Assembly (NCBI GenBank): GCA_963693365.1
Contig: CAVNZM010000001.1
Coordinates: forward strand, 6,510,001 to 6,574,000
Length of the DNA stretch: 64,000 nt
Source of the DNA: Amoebidium appalachense
Lineage: Eukaryota; Ichthyosporea
Direction: 5' to 3'
This document shows positions 36,295 to 58,235 of the stretch, piece by piece. Below the pieces are notes generated by a model that worked only from the letters and a program-made list of their open reading frames with translations, had not been told where the DNA came from and searched no databases. A program made the translations under genes and the position numbers. Positions within the stretch are counted from its first letter, which is position 1; the number at the start of each line of letters is the position of its first letter.

Positions 36295-37308
36295 GGGCCT
36301 GTTTGGCAGCACCCCAATAATCGTATTCGTATTTAGGCCCTAAATACGATCTACCGTATTTACAAAATTTATCGTGGTATGCGTATTTAGGGCCTAAATA
36401 CGGTTGGTGCCTTCCAAACGCTGCCGGGCGTGACTGGTCACATAAAATGTCGATACATGGTTCACGAGATCTGATTGGCATCCTCCGGTATTCCATGCAT
36501 ATAGACTGGTGCAGCGGTAGTCAGTTCAGTATTACAGCGAACGGCAAAAACGATTCACCGACTGTGACCGACAGTGAGTCTTGCTCTGTTTAACAATAGG
36601 ATAGAATGTCTGTTATTGAAAGGATACTGCCAGTTATTGCGGTGGCCAGCCTTGCTAGAGACCTCGTTTTACGTCACCAACGTTCGTCCCTGGCATTCCC
36701 CACATATCTGAACACATAATGAGTGTTAATAAAATTTGTCCTTGTCTATGCAGTACTCGTTGTGCCTGCATGTCACCGAGTTTGTACATGTACATTTGAT
36801 TGTTTTTATTAATGCATATATCGGAGTCCAGTATTGTTTCAATGATTATTATGGCATATATATACAGTCTGAGGTTGTTATCATGCACCGTGTAGGGTTC
36901 CTCGTCCTCTGTCTTACCTGTGCAGCCCAAATTCATGTGCCAATTTTAACTAAGCATGTACACAAAATGACGTGTATGACACCGACAGTGAATTGTTCAC
37001 GTGCATGCATATGCGCCGGCATGCGTACTGTAGTAAAATGTGCCCGCCGCGGCTTACGCTGTACCATTGGCTAGCCGATAGCCAATAAACGATGCGAAAT
37101 GCTCCGATTGGCTAATTTCCTATATCGTCTTTACGAAAATCACCTCCGGAGATGATTTTCGTAAATACGATAAAAAAGCGATCCCTATCGTATTTACAAA
37201 AAATAAAAGCCCGCGGCGTGTTTGGCATGCCACGGGATCGTATACGTATTTAGGCCCTAAATACGAATACGATAAAAAACCGTATTTAGAGCGCTACCAA
37301 ACAGGCCC
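36295..37308. mobile_element. MITE-like element (about 1.0 kb) with terminal inverted repeats and TTA target duplications
   Basis: The left end GGGCCTGTTTGGCAGC and the right end GCTACCAAACAGGCCC (shared 12-bp GGGCCTGTTTGG) are flanked on both sides by TTA (36292-36294 and 37309-37311), as expected for PIF/Harbinger insertions. Subterminal palindromes CGTATTTAGG-CCTAAATACG occur at about 36329, 36381 and 37245. No transposase ORF is present, so it would be non-autonomous. Confidence 0.8.
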
Positions 37309-37412
37309 TTAGTCACAGGCCCCCTAGCCCACAAGGACAAGGAGAATAATCTTAAATGCTAAGGTGAAGTTTGAAGCATCATCGCTACAGGGGTAGGCTA
37401 AATATATATAAG

Positions 37413-37543
37413 ATTTTCCGTAAATAAGATTCTAGCGCTAGATTTTTCGAAAAACTTTAGATTCATATGTGCATGGGGGCTAGACAGCTAGAGTCTTAAA
37501 TTTTTCAAAAAATCTAGCGCTAGAATCTTATTTACGGAAAATA
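37413..37543. mobile_element. Fold-back repeat with 42-bp arms
   Basis: The arm from 37413 (ATTTTCCGTAAATAAGATTC then TAGCGCTAGATTTTTC) is reversed at 37501-37543. The pair folds into a near-perfect hairpin with about 45 nt between the arms. Confidence 0.85.
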
Positions 37544-37946
37544 TTATATACTAGCCAATTCATTCAGACTCTCTCAGTATTGTATAGGCCTACGCGCGCC
37601 TACTAGGAGTAGGATGATAGTAGTTGAACTTCTATAGCTCACAGGGTGGCACGCCCGGCGTACGTACACTTGCGTAAATACATCCTCGCTTACGCTCGTT
37701 CACGTGAATGGCAACCACACAGTCACTCCCGTGAAGCCTATCAGGCACGTCAGCACACATGCATGTACATACATACGTGCAGCACAAACACACTGATAAA
37801 CACACACACGTGCGCACACGCACGCACACACACACACACACACACATGTACACACACGCACACACGCGCACACACACGCACACACCGGCACGTGCGCGCG
37901 CGCGCACACACACACGCACACACACGCACACACACACGCACACGCG

Positions 37947-37984
<38 letters not shown>

Positions 37985-37986
37985 GT

Positions 37987-38018
<32 letters not shown>

Positions 38019-38390
38019 CACGTACACACGCACAAATTTAAACTGTGCAATGTCGCAGCGTGGCACAGGCAGCCACAAACACACACCGGCCGTATGCATG
38101 TACTGTCGACGCACACAAAATACGGCCATGCATGCAGACACAACCACACCTGTAACACCATGTGCATGTACATAGGTACGTTTGTGATGGCAGCGGCCGG
38201 CGGTGGAAGATTATTATGACCCTGTGTCTCTCAGTCTGGCGTACACATAATAGTGTCTCCCTGTTGTTATTTATATGTCGGAAGTTCTGTAAATTGTTGG
38301 GGACGGGGTATCGGTTAGGCCTAGGATTGGGGGCCTGGGGGTCGGATGAAATTTGAGGGGTGGATGGTGGTGCAGGGGATGATAGTTTTT

Positions 38391-38441
<51 letters not shown>

Positions 38442-39133
38442 CGGGGGGCGGGGGGGGGTGAGTATGTGCTGTGTTCATCATTTCACCAATGGCATGCATT
38501 GTGGGGACTTGGTTCAAGTTCGTACTGTTACCATTGGTGAAATGATGAAGGGGGTATACGTGCTCGGATCCGGAGGAGAGAAAGGATTCGGATAGCCCCG
38601 GGAGGGGTGAACGCGAGCTTGCAAGCAACATGATGTGCGCATATCATTCTATCGAAAGGCCTCACTCCCCCAACCCCATTTTCAAACATGCATATGCGCA
38701 GATCATGTTGCTAGATCCTCGTACAAGGAGGGGCCTCGAAAGCAGTTTCCTGACTGTGTGTGCAGGTCCCTTCCTCTGTGTGTGTGGAGGAGAGGGGAGG
38801 GGGGATTGGGGCTCGAAAGCAGGTTCCTGTGTCCAGGTCACTTCTGTGTGCGCGGTGGGCCAGGTGTGTGTGTGTGTTTGCATGTGTGTTTCTTTTTATA
38901 GCTCCTGAGGGAACATGACACAGGGAGAGGAAGGGCGAACTTTAATGATGGCAAAACAGTCCACAGTGAGAGGAAGGACGAACTTTTCGGTGTTTTTTAG
39001 TGGGTATGAAGGCGGAGGGAATGATGGCAAAACAGTCATTTGGGATGTCGTAGTGTGTACGTGGAAGTGTGCAGCAGTGTCTGCATTGGGAAGGGGGGGG
39101 GGGGGGAAGTGGTCAACCATTGGTGTAACTCTG
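37544..39133. other. Intergenic region between MITE cluster and USP gene
   Basis: Contains the microsatellite above, poly-G at 38405-38441, and a 19-bp inverted repeat TTCATCATTTCACCAATGG (38474-38492) with its complement at 38531-38549. No gene is recognised. Confidence 0.5.
37797..38033 (+). repeat. (CA)n/(CG) compound microsatellite
   Basis: About 235 bp of CA with scattered CG dinucleotides and a GTGTCA interruption at 37983. Confidence 0.95.
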
Positions 39134-39331
39134 GTGTAAGGGGGGAACGGCCTGAGTGTTGTGAGCACGAATTTGTGGCAGTGTAAACAGACGTCATGTG
39201 AACATAGTCATTTATTCAACAAGTCCTTTCGTGTGTAAGGGGGGAACGGCCTGAGTGTTGTGAGCACGAATTTGTGGCAGTGTAAACAGACGTCATGTGA
39301 ACATAGTCATTTATTCAACAAGTCCTTTCGT
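39134..39331. repeat. 99-bp tandem duplication in the USP 3' flank
   Basis: Two identical units starting GTGTAAGGGGGGAACGGCCT. Each contains TTTATT (39211-39216, 39310-39315), which is AATAAA on the USP sense strand, 320-430 nt after its stop, so both may be polyadenylation signals. Confidence 0.85.
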
Positions 39332-39638
39332 GGGACACCCATTTAAGGGGGAGCCGTCTCCAAACATCCCGCCTGTTTTCTAGGCAGGGAAAAAAACCCT
39401 CCTCCTAACCCCAGGCATTCATTAGGCCAACCCGTTTATCCAGAGGCATTAAAACGTCACACGGCCGTAAAACACTAAATAATATTCACATAACCTACAT
39501 GGAGACGTCCCATGACGTCTCACATGGGACGTCTCACTATCATCTGTGCAGTGTTGTTGCGATCGATTACGTATTGGTTTCGGGTCGTTACGGTTCATCG
39601 TTTGGTATTTGATTCGGGTCGGTTGGCCCGATTCGGAT

Positions 39639-39888
39639 TTAGAGGGCCCCCTCCTGAATGGTCTGCTTGCGAATGACAAGGACGGGGCAGCCGCAGCTGT
39701 GGATGACGTGGTCACTGACACTGCCGAGGATCGCCCTGTGATTGGTGGAAAGTCAGCAACCATCACACGGGATGAGATACAAAGCCACGACAGACCAGAG
39801 GAAGGTGGGTGGATGAGGGGGTGGGTAGGTGGGTGGAAGGGGGGGTAGATGAAGAGGTACCAGAGCAATGGGTGGAGAAGAGGGATGA

Positions 39889-39924
<36 letters not shown>

Positions 39925-42284
39925 GGGATTGCTGAGTAAAGAAAGCAGGGAAGGCAGCGAAGGTAGATGGAGGTATTTTATAGGCGGGTACTCTAACTGC
40001 AAGCAGTAAGATTGGTTTAAGAGGAATGTGAAACGGGGGTTATTGGGGACAGAGGTAAAAGGCAAAACGGGGCGGGCGGGGCGGGGAGGGGGGGGGGGGG
40101 GGGGGGGGATTCGAAGGGGAGTGAGGGAAGGGGGGTGGGGGGTTTGATGTGTGGGCAACAGGTATGGAAAGATGAAGATATCGAGAAGGGAAGAGAGAAG
40201 GGGGGAAATGGGCATAGGTCAGGAGAATGCGGAATGGAATGGGTTGATTGTTGTGGTTTTTGAGGTGGTGTTGGTTTGTGGGGGGAGGGTGGGGTGGGTG
40301 GGTTGGTGGGGGGGAGGGGGGGGGGCTTAGTACCTCTTGAGGGTGCCACGGCCACGGCTGCCGATGATGACCAGCTCCATCTCGTTGTCGTCAGCAAAGT
40401 GCACAATCTCCTCACGGGGGTCACCGTGCATCAGCTCAATGTGGTAGGGCAGCTGTGTGTGTGTGTGTGTTGACCGAGGGAAGGGAGGGGAGGGGAGGGG
40501 AAAGGTAAGTAAAAAGCAATTACAGGCTGCCGAGTAAAGGAGCAAATAAAGAGCTGGGGGGCCGGGGGGCCCCCGGGGGGGGGGGGGGGGGGGGGGTTGA
40601 AGCACGAAGCCGTTTTATTGATGGGGAAAAAAGAAAGCAAACACGGGTGGGGGGAGTGCTAAATTGCACAGGAAGAAGCACTACATGCAGTAGCCAAGAA
40701 TAGTTACTTGTCTTGGGAGAGGGACAGGGAGTGCTAAATTGCACAGGAAGAAGCATTACATGCAGTAGCCAAGAATAGTTTAGCCAAGAATAGTTACTTG
40801 TCTTGGGAGAGACGAAGCACTACATGCAGTAGCCAAGAATAGTTACCTGTCTTGGGATAGTGAGGAGACTGGGACTACAGATTCATGAATGGCAACACAA
40901 AGGAAAGTGCAGAGCTTACAAAAGCTGTGCATTGCAACTACAGATTCATGAATGGCAACACAAAGGAAAGTGCAGAGCTTACAAAAGCTGTGCATTGCAA
41001 CCAAAGCTTGTCCTCAGGAGACATTAGTCACCCACAGTACAGTACCCGAGTCTCGGCCAATTCACCTGTCAACCAAACTCACCTCGGGAAGAAGGGAGCA
41101 GGGGTAGGGTTGGGGTGTGTGTGTTTTGGGGGGGGGAAGGGAAGGGGGGGGGGGGGGGAGAGCATACGTTGATGGCACGGACAGGCTCGGCCAATTCCTC
41201 GACCATTGCCTTGCAGCTGGCAACAAACTCCTTCTTCTCACGTGCAAGGTAGTCCCCATCCATGGAGGTGGCACCCATGATGGTGGCGGCAGCAGGCTCC
41301 TTGTATGACTGGAGAGGAAGGGGGGTGGGTAAGTATGTGTGCTTGCCTATGTCTAGGTAAGAAATGTCTTAACAAGAGAGAGAGGAAGCAGACGTGAGGG
41401 AGATATCCTGAGTATGGAAAGCCTGAGCCTGGGAGATGACCAAGAGCAAGCAACAACCAAAAAATTCTTAATTAGGAGACGGGCTGGGTGTGAGGAGGGA
41501 TGGCAAAGAGGAAAGGGGCTGGCAGAGGGGCTAGAAAGGGGGTGGCCCACAAGCTTTAAGACCGGGTTAGGATCGGGACGAGGCGGAAACACATGCCTTG
41601 CTGATTAATAACTGCTGAAAACACATGAATCAATTTGTTCCCTGAAAACACATGAATCAATTTGTTCCCGAAATAACATAACAAGGGAATAACATGAAAG
41701 AGACTTACCATGAAGAGCGTCACATGGTCATCGTTGCGGAGAATATGCTTGGCGGCCCACTGTATGATTTGAGAGGGAAGAAAATGGATGGAGGGAAGGA
41801 GAGGGAGTGGGGTAGTTGAGGGAGGGACCAGAGGGGGAGAAGGAGGTGGCTTGGGAAGAAAAGGGGGAGGAGAGGTGAGGGAGATTGAGGGGTGGTTGGG
41901 GCTGAGATAGGGGAGGAATGGAGGGTGGTGATGGCGGTGGGGGGAAGGGGGGGGGGGGGGGGGGGGGGGGGGGGAGGGGGGGGATTAATTAGTAATTGTT
42001 CTCGTCTCCTTACCTCTCTTCTTACCCCCGTCTGTGAACACCTGAAAATGAAGAAAACGCAGAAACTAAAGGGGAAAACAAATATCGCAGAAACTAAAGG
42101 GGAAAACAAATATAAACTACTCGCTTCCCTACATTTTCCCTGCCCATCAGCCAACCTACTACAAATTTGGGAGGGGCAAGCTGATAAAAAAGGGTAAGGT
42201 TACCTTGACGGCAAGGGTGCTATCCTGAGAACCATCCACGCAGATCATGATCTTGCGGTGATGGGGCTGGGCGGCGGTAGACAT
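39639..42284 (-). CDS. Universal stress protein (UspA family, ATP-binding type), five exons
   Basis: Exons on the minus strand: 42284-42204, 41759-41709, 41308-41168, 40452-40334, 39735-39639. They total 489 nt, 162 residues plus TAA, with all phases matching. A small soluble alpha/beta protein that binds nucleotide and is linked to stress responses; the target is unknown. The N-terminal strand KIMICVDGS-DSTLAVKWAAKHI and the terminal GSRGRGTLKRAILGSVSDHV fit the family, including the ATP motif G-x2-G-x9-G-S. The end is CPVLVIRKQ plus a short tail. The open frame through the exon 4 donor would stop two codons later (KRY-stop), but splicing AG|GTACTA to the AG acceptor at 39737-39736 restores the conserved C-terminal half, so the downstream exon is real. 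Introns contain poly-G/poly-C and short tandem repeats (40668-41000). Confidence 0.92.
40668..41000. repeat. Short tandem duplications in USP intron 3
   Basis: Three units around CTACATGCAGTAGCCAAGAA (from 40679, 40755 and 40820) and two 63-bp units beginning CTACAGATTCATGAATGGCA (from 40875 and 40938). Confidence 0.9.
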
Positions 42285-42377
42285 TTTATGTTTTGCAAAA
42301 GGAGTGAAAACCTCACAAACAGGCTTGAACTGAGGGGATGAGAGGAAAGAACGTGGCCGACTGCGGCGCATGGCTGC

Positions 42378-42385
42378 TATTTATA
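42378..42385 (-). promoter_or_regulatory. TATA box of the universal stress protein gene
   Basis: TATAAATA on the minus strand, 94 nt before the ATG. Transcription would start near 42350, giving a 5' UTR of about 65 nt. Confidence 0.6.
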
Positions 42386-43880
42386 CCCTCCGGCGATTTC
42401 TTCTGAGCAACGGCTACGTGTTGCCGATTGGCTGGCTCACATTGGTGAGCCATTATGTCAGTGCAGCTCGCTGCAAGCCTGCTATCGTATATAATAAGTT
42501 TATGTCTCTACTTGTATCCAATTTGAAGGGTATTATCTTTACAAAAATAATTGGTTTTTTGCATTATCCTTCTTGTGTGTTGAAGTTCTGATCCTCCTGC
42601 GGCCCTCCAGCACTATTACGACAGCCACGAAACTGATTGGTGGTTAAAGGATATATTCTTTGAGCGAAGCAATTTGTTCGTAATTGGGCTGAATATGCAA
42701 ACAAAATTAGAGGGCACGTTATCGCTTTATTGCTCAAAGCTGACACACAAGACTCCAAAAAGGACTTTGCGCTTATACTACGAACGTACCTGAATGCTGG
42801 GTTTGGTGGACTACTGAGAAATCCACGGCGATTGGTTGAAGTAGAGAATTGAGACAACAAGAAGAAGCCATTTTTATTTTTACACCTTCGCGTTTAACGT
42901 TGTGGAAGCTTCCAGGTGGCAATGGAAGGGAGCACTGGCCGGCAAGGTCCATAGTGCAAAGATGGTTTCGCGATGATTTTTTGCGCAATAGACCTATGAG
43001 TGTAGGTTCTTTATGGAAGGAATCCGTTATTTAACTTCTTTTTATTGATTAAACCCAACATTATGTTACAGAATTCGTCAAGTGGCTCAAAAACCCTCAA
43101 GAATTTCCGAGATCACAGGCATGCATAGGCTTTGCCCGTTATGAGCCACACGTGGCCACCCAAACGTTACCAAAAAAGGCTATGCGTTAAAGCAACCTAA
43201 GATATGATTGGCTGTCTGCTCGCAAAACCCTGTTTGCGTAACGGAAACAGACAGGCCACGTTTTCTTATACTACTGTGACACCAACGTTTTCGAAGATCT
43301 TACGCTACAAAGGATTGAACACACCAGACCGTTCTCCGGCGGTCTGGCAAGGTGACTCACCTTTCCAGCTCCAAGGGGAACTCTACAGAAGTAAAAGGTT
43401 TGCTACGTGCTGGCAGTCTGTTATTCTTCCAAAGCTTCTCAAACGATCTCGTGGTTCTCCATGGTTCTCATTCAGTTCGCTCAACTTCCACAACTTTATC
43501 TCCTAACCACGCCGGGGTCCGGGCTGCCGGGATGATCCATTCTCAATGTTACAATCACTCACCCAACCACCCCTTCCTACACGCATTGTTCCTTAACCCA
43601 CCCACCCACCCACCACCCACCATTTTCCGTTCCTGACAACCTGTTGATCCTCGGACCCTCTTGTCTACAAGGCTGCAGGTACAAACACCCGCACAGTGTT
43701 GAGTCCATTTCCACCAGATAGGGGCTTTTATGTGGAGCGGCACCAGGCAAACATTTACAGAACTTGTAGATATGGAATGAGGAGCCACTAGCTTGCCTTA
43801 TAGTAGTAGGTATGTGTGTCTGGGATGGAGTGCACTTGTGAGTAGGATAGAGGATCTGTGCGAGCTAGGAAGGGGGGGGA

Positions 43881-43918
<38 letters not shown>

Positions 43919-45266
43919 TGGGGGGGGGGGGGATGGGGGGCCCTCGAGATGAACCATGGGCAGAGGGCTAGCGGGAAACAATCGAAAGAGAGAGCGGTCT
44001 AGAATACGAGAAGGTTGCCAGTGAGGCTGAGGAAACCTTCACCCGAGTCGAGTAGGGCTTAGGGAGGACATGTGATGAGGGCACGGAGAGAGAGACAGAG
44101 AAGAGAGAAGGGGGACGACAGAGAGGGAGGGGGGGGGGGGGGGGGGAGGGAGGGAGGGAGGGAGAGGGAGAGAGAGAGGAGAGAGAGAGAGAGAGAGCCT
44201 ATCCTCCCTGCTTTGTATAGGTACATCACGTTAGCCCCCTGTACCCTCACTTCTAATATCTTAGCAGTCGGCCTTTTAGGCATTTCTTGGGAGCACATCG
44301 CTCCTCCCTAATACACAACTATTCACATCACCAGTTCAGATCCTTTCTCGTACCACCATTATTCCTTTACCTGCGCGCTTTGCAATACTGGTAAGGGCTT
44401 CCCAAGGGTGCTGGGTAGCAGGGGGGAGGGGAAGGGGGAGGGAGGTGGGGAGAGGGGGGGAGGGGGGGGGCGGGAGAGACATACAAAATGACACACACAG
44501 CGAGAGAGAGAGAGAGAGAGAGAGACTTGGGCAAACACACACAAACACATCTTTCAGAGAGAGAGAGAGAGAGAGAGAGAGACTCGGGCAAACACAAACA
44601 AACACATCTTCCCCAGTGTCGCAGCTAGATTGTCATTATTCTTGGTGAAAAGGTGTTTATTAGCTCAGAGACAAGTATTAGCTCAGAGACAAGTCTGTGG
44701 TGTGGTGTGGCCTTTACTCTTTACACCTGTAGAGTGTTATATCTAGTGCAGATTTACAGACGACATGTCTCTCTTCATGTCTTTGCCTGTGTGTGGACGC
44801 AGGGGGAGAGGGGGGGGTATATCATGTCATGTGGGATAAAATAATCAAGAACATGTGGCTGTGTGGGAGGGGCCCCGGGGGGGGGGGAGGGGGAGGAGGG
44901 GGGGGGAATGGGGGGAATACTGTATGTAATTAGTGTTGGGGAGAGACATTCAAGAGTGGACAGGAGGCAGGTGGAAGTGGGGGTAGGGGGGCATCTTTTC
45001 ATTTTCTACAGAGGCCAACGATGGTGGTTAATGTTTTTTTTTTTTGAGGAGGGGGGGGGGGGGGGGGGGGGATGGTTGCTTGGGTTGTACAACAGAGCAC
45101 AGAAACCCGGGGGGAAGGGGGGAAGGGAAGGGGGGGTCCGTCCCGCATCATGATTCACTGAATGGTGGCAATTGAGCTCAGGTAGAGGTGTTTTTTTTTT
45201 GTTGTTTGTTTTTTTTTTTGAGGGGGGAGGTGTTTTTTTTTTTTTTTTGGAGGGGGGAGGTGAGGG

Positions 45267-45303
<37 letters not shown>

Positions 45304-45794
45304 CTTCCGGGTTCGTTGCATATGCAGGACAAAAAGTTCGAAGTAGTGGGTTGGGGATCTTGGTAGGATATAATGTTGTTGGGGGGGTGAGGCGAGGGGG
45401 GCAGGTTACATGCAACAAAACACATGGGTGGTGGTGTTGGGGGGGAGGGGAGGGGGGAGGGTTCCGTTGTATGCTTGCTGACTAAACATAGGGAGAGTGT
45501 CTTTTGACAATAACATTGTTCCTTATGATGTGCGACAGAACACAAACGAGCTCGAGGGGGGGGGAGGGGGGGGGGGGGGGGGGGGGGGGGGAGGGCTTCA
45601 ATTGCCCTTGTGTACGCAACTGTTAATTACCATGCCGAGGCAGTCCGTTGCGTCCATGCAACACCGCGGCAACAGAAGTTCAGAATCCAATATATATGGT
45701 GGGCTAGGGTTTTATGGAACACAGACGGGGTTGCGAGACAACATATGGACTCTCCATGGAACATATGGTGTTCGGCGAGATAGCACAGAAGCAT

Positions 45795-45847
<53 letters not shown>

Positions 45848-46707
45848 GGGATGGGATTCAAACGTTAACAGATGCCATAAATGAAGGGGGGGGGAGGGGG
45901 GCATGAAAATACTATTGAACGGTAACGTTGGACGTCAACATTGTGCAGGGGAAAGCATATGTGCGTTCACAGTTCGAATTCACGCATACCGTGATATAAG
46001 TTTAAATTTTGTGTGCGTGTGTGTGTGACGTTTGTGTGACACGTGTGTGTGTGTATATATGTTGGGGGGGGGGGGGAAGGGAGCGGGGCAAAAAATTTCA
46101 CAGCGCATGGTATGGATCAACATATCAAGCATGTTCAGGCCCTGGGGTCTCTGAGACGGTACTCGTGTGTCTGCATGAAAGCATGCTGGATCATGAACGT
46201 TTATTGTCAGCAAACCAATAGAAACCAGCAAAGAAATACTTGCATTCCCATATATGGCAAACACTATTGTTAGGGCACACCATACCTGCAATAAGCAAAC
46301 CTTGAATCGTATGTCAACTACACATGTAAGCAATGGACAACAAATAAGAGGCATAATGGGTCCCTGGGTGGGTGGCATGATAAAACATGTGTGCAACATT
46401 GAGCATATTATCTATCAACCATTAGTGACTAATAAATAAAAAACGAACAACACGGAAATGTTTGCGATATAATCATTAACAGAACAAAGAAACGGAGAAA
46501 GGAAACAAAGATTCACGACTCTGCTCGAGAACGTCTACAGACTACATGTCACGTTAATGTTTTCCCTGTGTAAACCCTTTTCTGTTATATACTTGATCAG
46601 AACACTGTTCCGTCAAACTGTGTGTATCATATTTAAAGAGCTATATGAAATGAGTAATGTGTTCGTGCAAGAGTGGGTTATTGATATTCTTAAAGTAGAC
46701 ACACACA
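42386..46707. other. Intergenic region between USP and Rab1 genes
   Basis: Mostly ordinary sequence to 43800, then poly-G, G/A-rich and (GA)n tracts (43870-45600) and a very long poly-G at 45797-45846. Several open stretches (for example 43204-43506 +) have no recognised motif, start context or splice support. TTTATT at 46200-46205 is a possible Rab1 polyadenylation signal. No gene is called. Confidence 0.4.
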
Positions 46708-55663
<8,956 letters not shown>

Positions 55664-55769
55664 GTCATCTGCCCCTATCGCAGTCCGTATGATGTGTCAC
55701 AGCATCTAAGCACTAATATAACGTTGTAAGAGCTGCAACAAGCGAGTTCAACAGAACCTAACGAAGGCC

Positions 55770-56245
55770 TAGCATTGCCCTCCCCCCTCCCACCTCTGGC
55801 GGGCCCCTCCCCCCCCCCCCCCCCCCCCTCCCCCCCCCTCTCGGCCCCTCAACCCCTCGGCCCTAGCCTGCCCAGTGCCCGCCCCGGCTCCCCGGGTTTC
55901 TTCCCCCTTTCCCCCTTCACCCGGGCCTCGACCCCTGCCCCCCCCCGAGCTCGAGTCTGAACAGTTATAATGCTCCCCCCCGCTCCCCGCTCCCCCCTTC
56001 CCCTCGCCCGCGCCTTATTACATAGTAGTGGCAGCCTCCTGCCCCCCGGCCTCTAGTGTTCTCTCTCCCTCTGTCTCCATCTCTTCTTCCCCACCTTCCC
56101 CAGAGTCTCCCCGCGCCTTATTAGTAGTGGCAGCCTTCGTCCCTTCCGCCTCTAGTCTCTCTTCCTCTGTCTCCCTCTCTCCCTTCCCCCCTCCCCCTCC
56201 CTCTCCCTCCCTCTCTCCCTCTCCCCCAATTTCTCTTGCTCTTAG

Positions 56246-56313
<68 letters not shown>

Positions 56314-56620
56314 CCCCCCCCCCCCCCCCTCTCCCCCTCTCTCTCCCTCTCCCTCTCTCTCTACCTCCCTGCCTCTATCTTTAGTCTCTCTCTCTCTCTC
56401 TCCCTTTCTCTCTCTCTCTCTCTCTCTCTCACTCCCTCCCTTCCTCTCTCTCTCTCCCCCCCCCCCCCTCTCTATCTCCCTCTCTCCCTCTCTCTCTCCC
56501 TCTCTATATTATATGTCCTCTCTCTCTCCCTGTCCCTCTCTCCCTCTCACTATATATATCCTCTCTCTCTCCCTCTCCCTCTCTCTCTTTAGCTTTCTCT
56601 CTGTCTCCCAAACAATACAT
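55770..56620 (+). repeat. Pyrimidine-rich (CT)n/poly-C block
   Basis: About 850 bp of C/T-rich sequence with a short (CA)n at 56246-56272. Reading frames here are Ser/Leu/Pro artefacts. Confidence 0.9.
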
Positions 56621-58235
56621 GCAAACACTCTCGCGCGCACGCACGCACACACTCTCGCACGCACTCATACACACACACACACCCTAATACACCTGCGTGC
56701 GCGCACGCAAGCACGCGAACGCACGCATGCCTGTTATCTTTATGTTCACCCACGTACGTACATAAGGGATTTTACCAAAAAAAATTGATCTAAAGTTTTT
56801 TAAAAGTTTTTTCTTGTTTTTTCGTGATCGCTTGAGCAGATCAAACTGTTTTGCTGGTATCTCAGTGTACGTGTGCAGGGGGTATAACAACACACTAACT
56901 GTGAAAACTTGGTGCATTTTGGTTGAACGGTTCCCAAGTTATTACATTTTTAATTTTTTGAAACGTGCATAACGGTCATGATGCTCAAACCTGCATAACG
57001 TTATACAATTTAACTTCGTTTAATTGTAAATTTGCCTCAAAAAATGCGTTAAAGTGCCTTACATGCGGGCATAACACGATATGATAATAATCTGTGCGAC
57101 ATAAGGGCATATCCGCGTGGAGGCACACAAACACACAAATAGCACACACTGCACAACTTTTGTAGGGTACACACTGTGCATCAGTGCGGCAGCCTGTGCC
57201 GTGGAAAAAACCAGCAGGGCAGAAGTGACCGACCATTAATTTGGAGGGCGCGCATGCAGAACACTGTTTCGGGGGCAGCACCTCAGTGATAGGGTGTTCC
57301 CGGATTCCTGAGCCCATGAATGCGTGAAGTAGGAGATCCGGGAAGTAGAAAACGGGAAGAAGCCGGGAAGTAGAAAGGAAGCGGGAAGTAGGAGGGAAGC
57401 GGGGGAAGCGGGAAGCGGGAAGTGAGGCGAAATGAACGGGAAACAACGGGAAGTAGGAAAAGCGATCCCATTGGCTCACATAAAATCAATGACGTTAATG
57501 ACGTTATTATGACGTCATTCGGCTCCTGGCGTGGCAATCGCCGTATATATATCCAAAAACATCTTCTGTGGCCCCCCCACCAAAATAACCGACTTCGAAA
57601 GAGGCACAGCGATGAAATAAAAAATAAAACAACAAGTGACCAAAGGACACCAGCGGGCAAAGGTACAAGTGCCCTTGAAAACCCGCAGAAGCTGTCTCTA
57701 ACTCTTTGATAAGGACGGTGGCCTAGTTGTGGCAGGACACACAGGAAAACACAACTACAGAATGCATGCAAGCAAACCCAGTCACTGCCATACTGCTGAA
57801 GGCTGAAAACACGGCAGCCACAAGGAAAGCTCCTCGACGACCCAGTAGCTACCCCTCCACTCACGCAGCGCAGAAGCAGTTGAAGAAGTTGCAGCAGCCC
57901 ACCGCCAATAGCTCGCGTAGAAGCGTAGGTAGAAGTCACCGTAAGTTGCAGTGGGCCACCACTGCAGATGTCGAAGAAACCACTCCTCAAGCGAGAAACT
58001 CCGCGGAAGAGAGATGTCCCCACACTCTCACAACAGTAGGAATAGACAAGGCCGCACTACACACACACAGTGTCACGTTCCCCTGTCAGTGAGTGGAACC
58101 CCTTCCCACCACAAAAAGAAAAAAACGAAAGCCTTTATATACCGGTGCCTGCCATGGTGAAGAATCGGGAAAAAAGGTAATCAGAAACATGGCACAAGTA
58201 AGGGTATCTGATGTAAGACTATCAGTACACTCTAT
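56621..58235. other. Region with no confident gene upstream of the retroelement's 3' repeat
   Basis: Includes an AT-rich stretch (56760-57100), a GGGAAGTAG/GGGAAGCGG minisatellite (57334-57425) and ordinary sequence to 58235. A 246-codon minus-strand frame at 57283-58023 partly translates the minisatellite, has no recognisable domain and is not called. Confidence 0.4.

Noticed and set aside
36736-37074. 112-codon ORF inside the MITE as a transposase
   Set aside because: No DDE or other transposase motif; short and compositionally random.
38474-38549. 19-bp inverted repeat as a transcription terminator
   Set aside because: Eukaryotic context without a gene end or T-run. Kept only as a small hairpin in the spacer description.
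40327-40605. USP protein ending at the KRY stop
   Set aside because: It lacks the conserved GS-V-D-HV half. Splicing to 39735 restores the family's full length and ATP motif.
57283-58023. 246-codon minus-strand ORF
   Set aside because: Part is a minisatellite translation. No domain, and the codon pattern is not gene-like.
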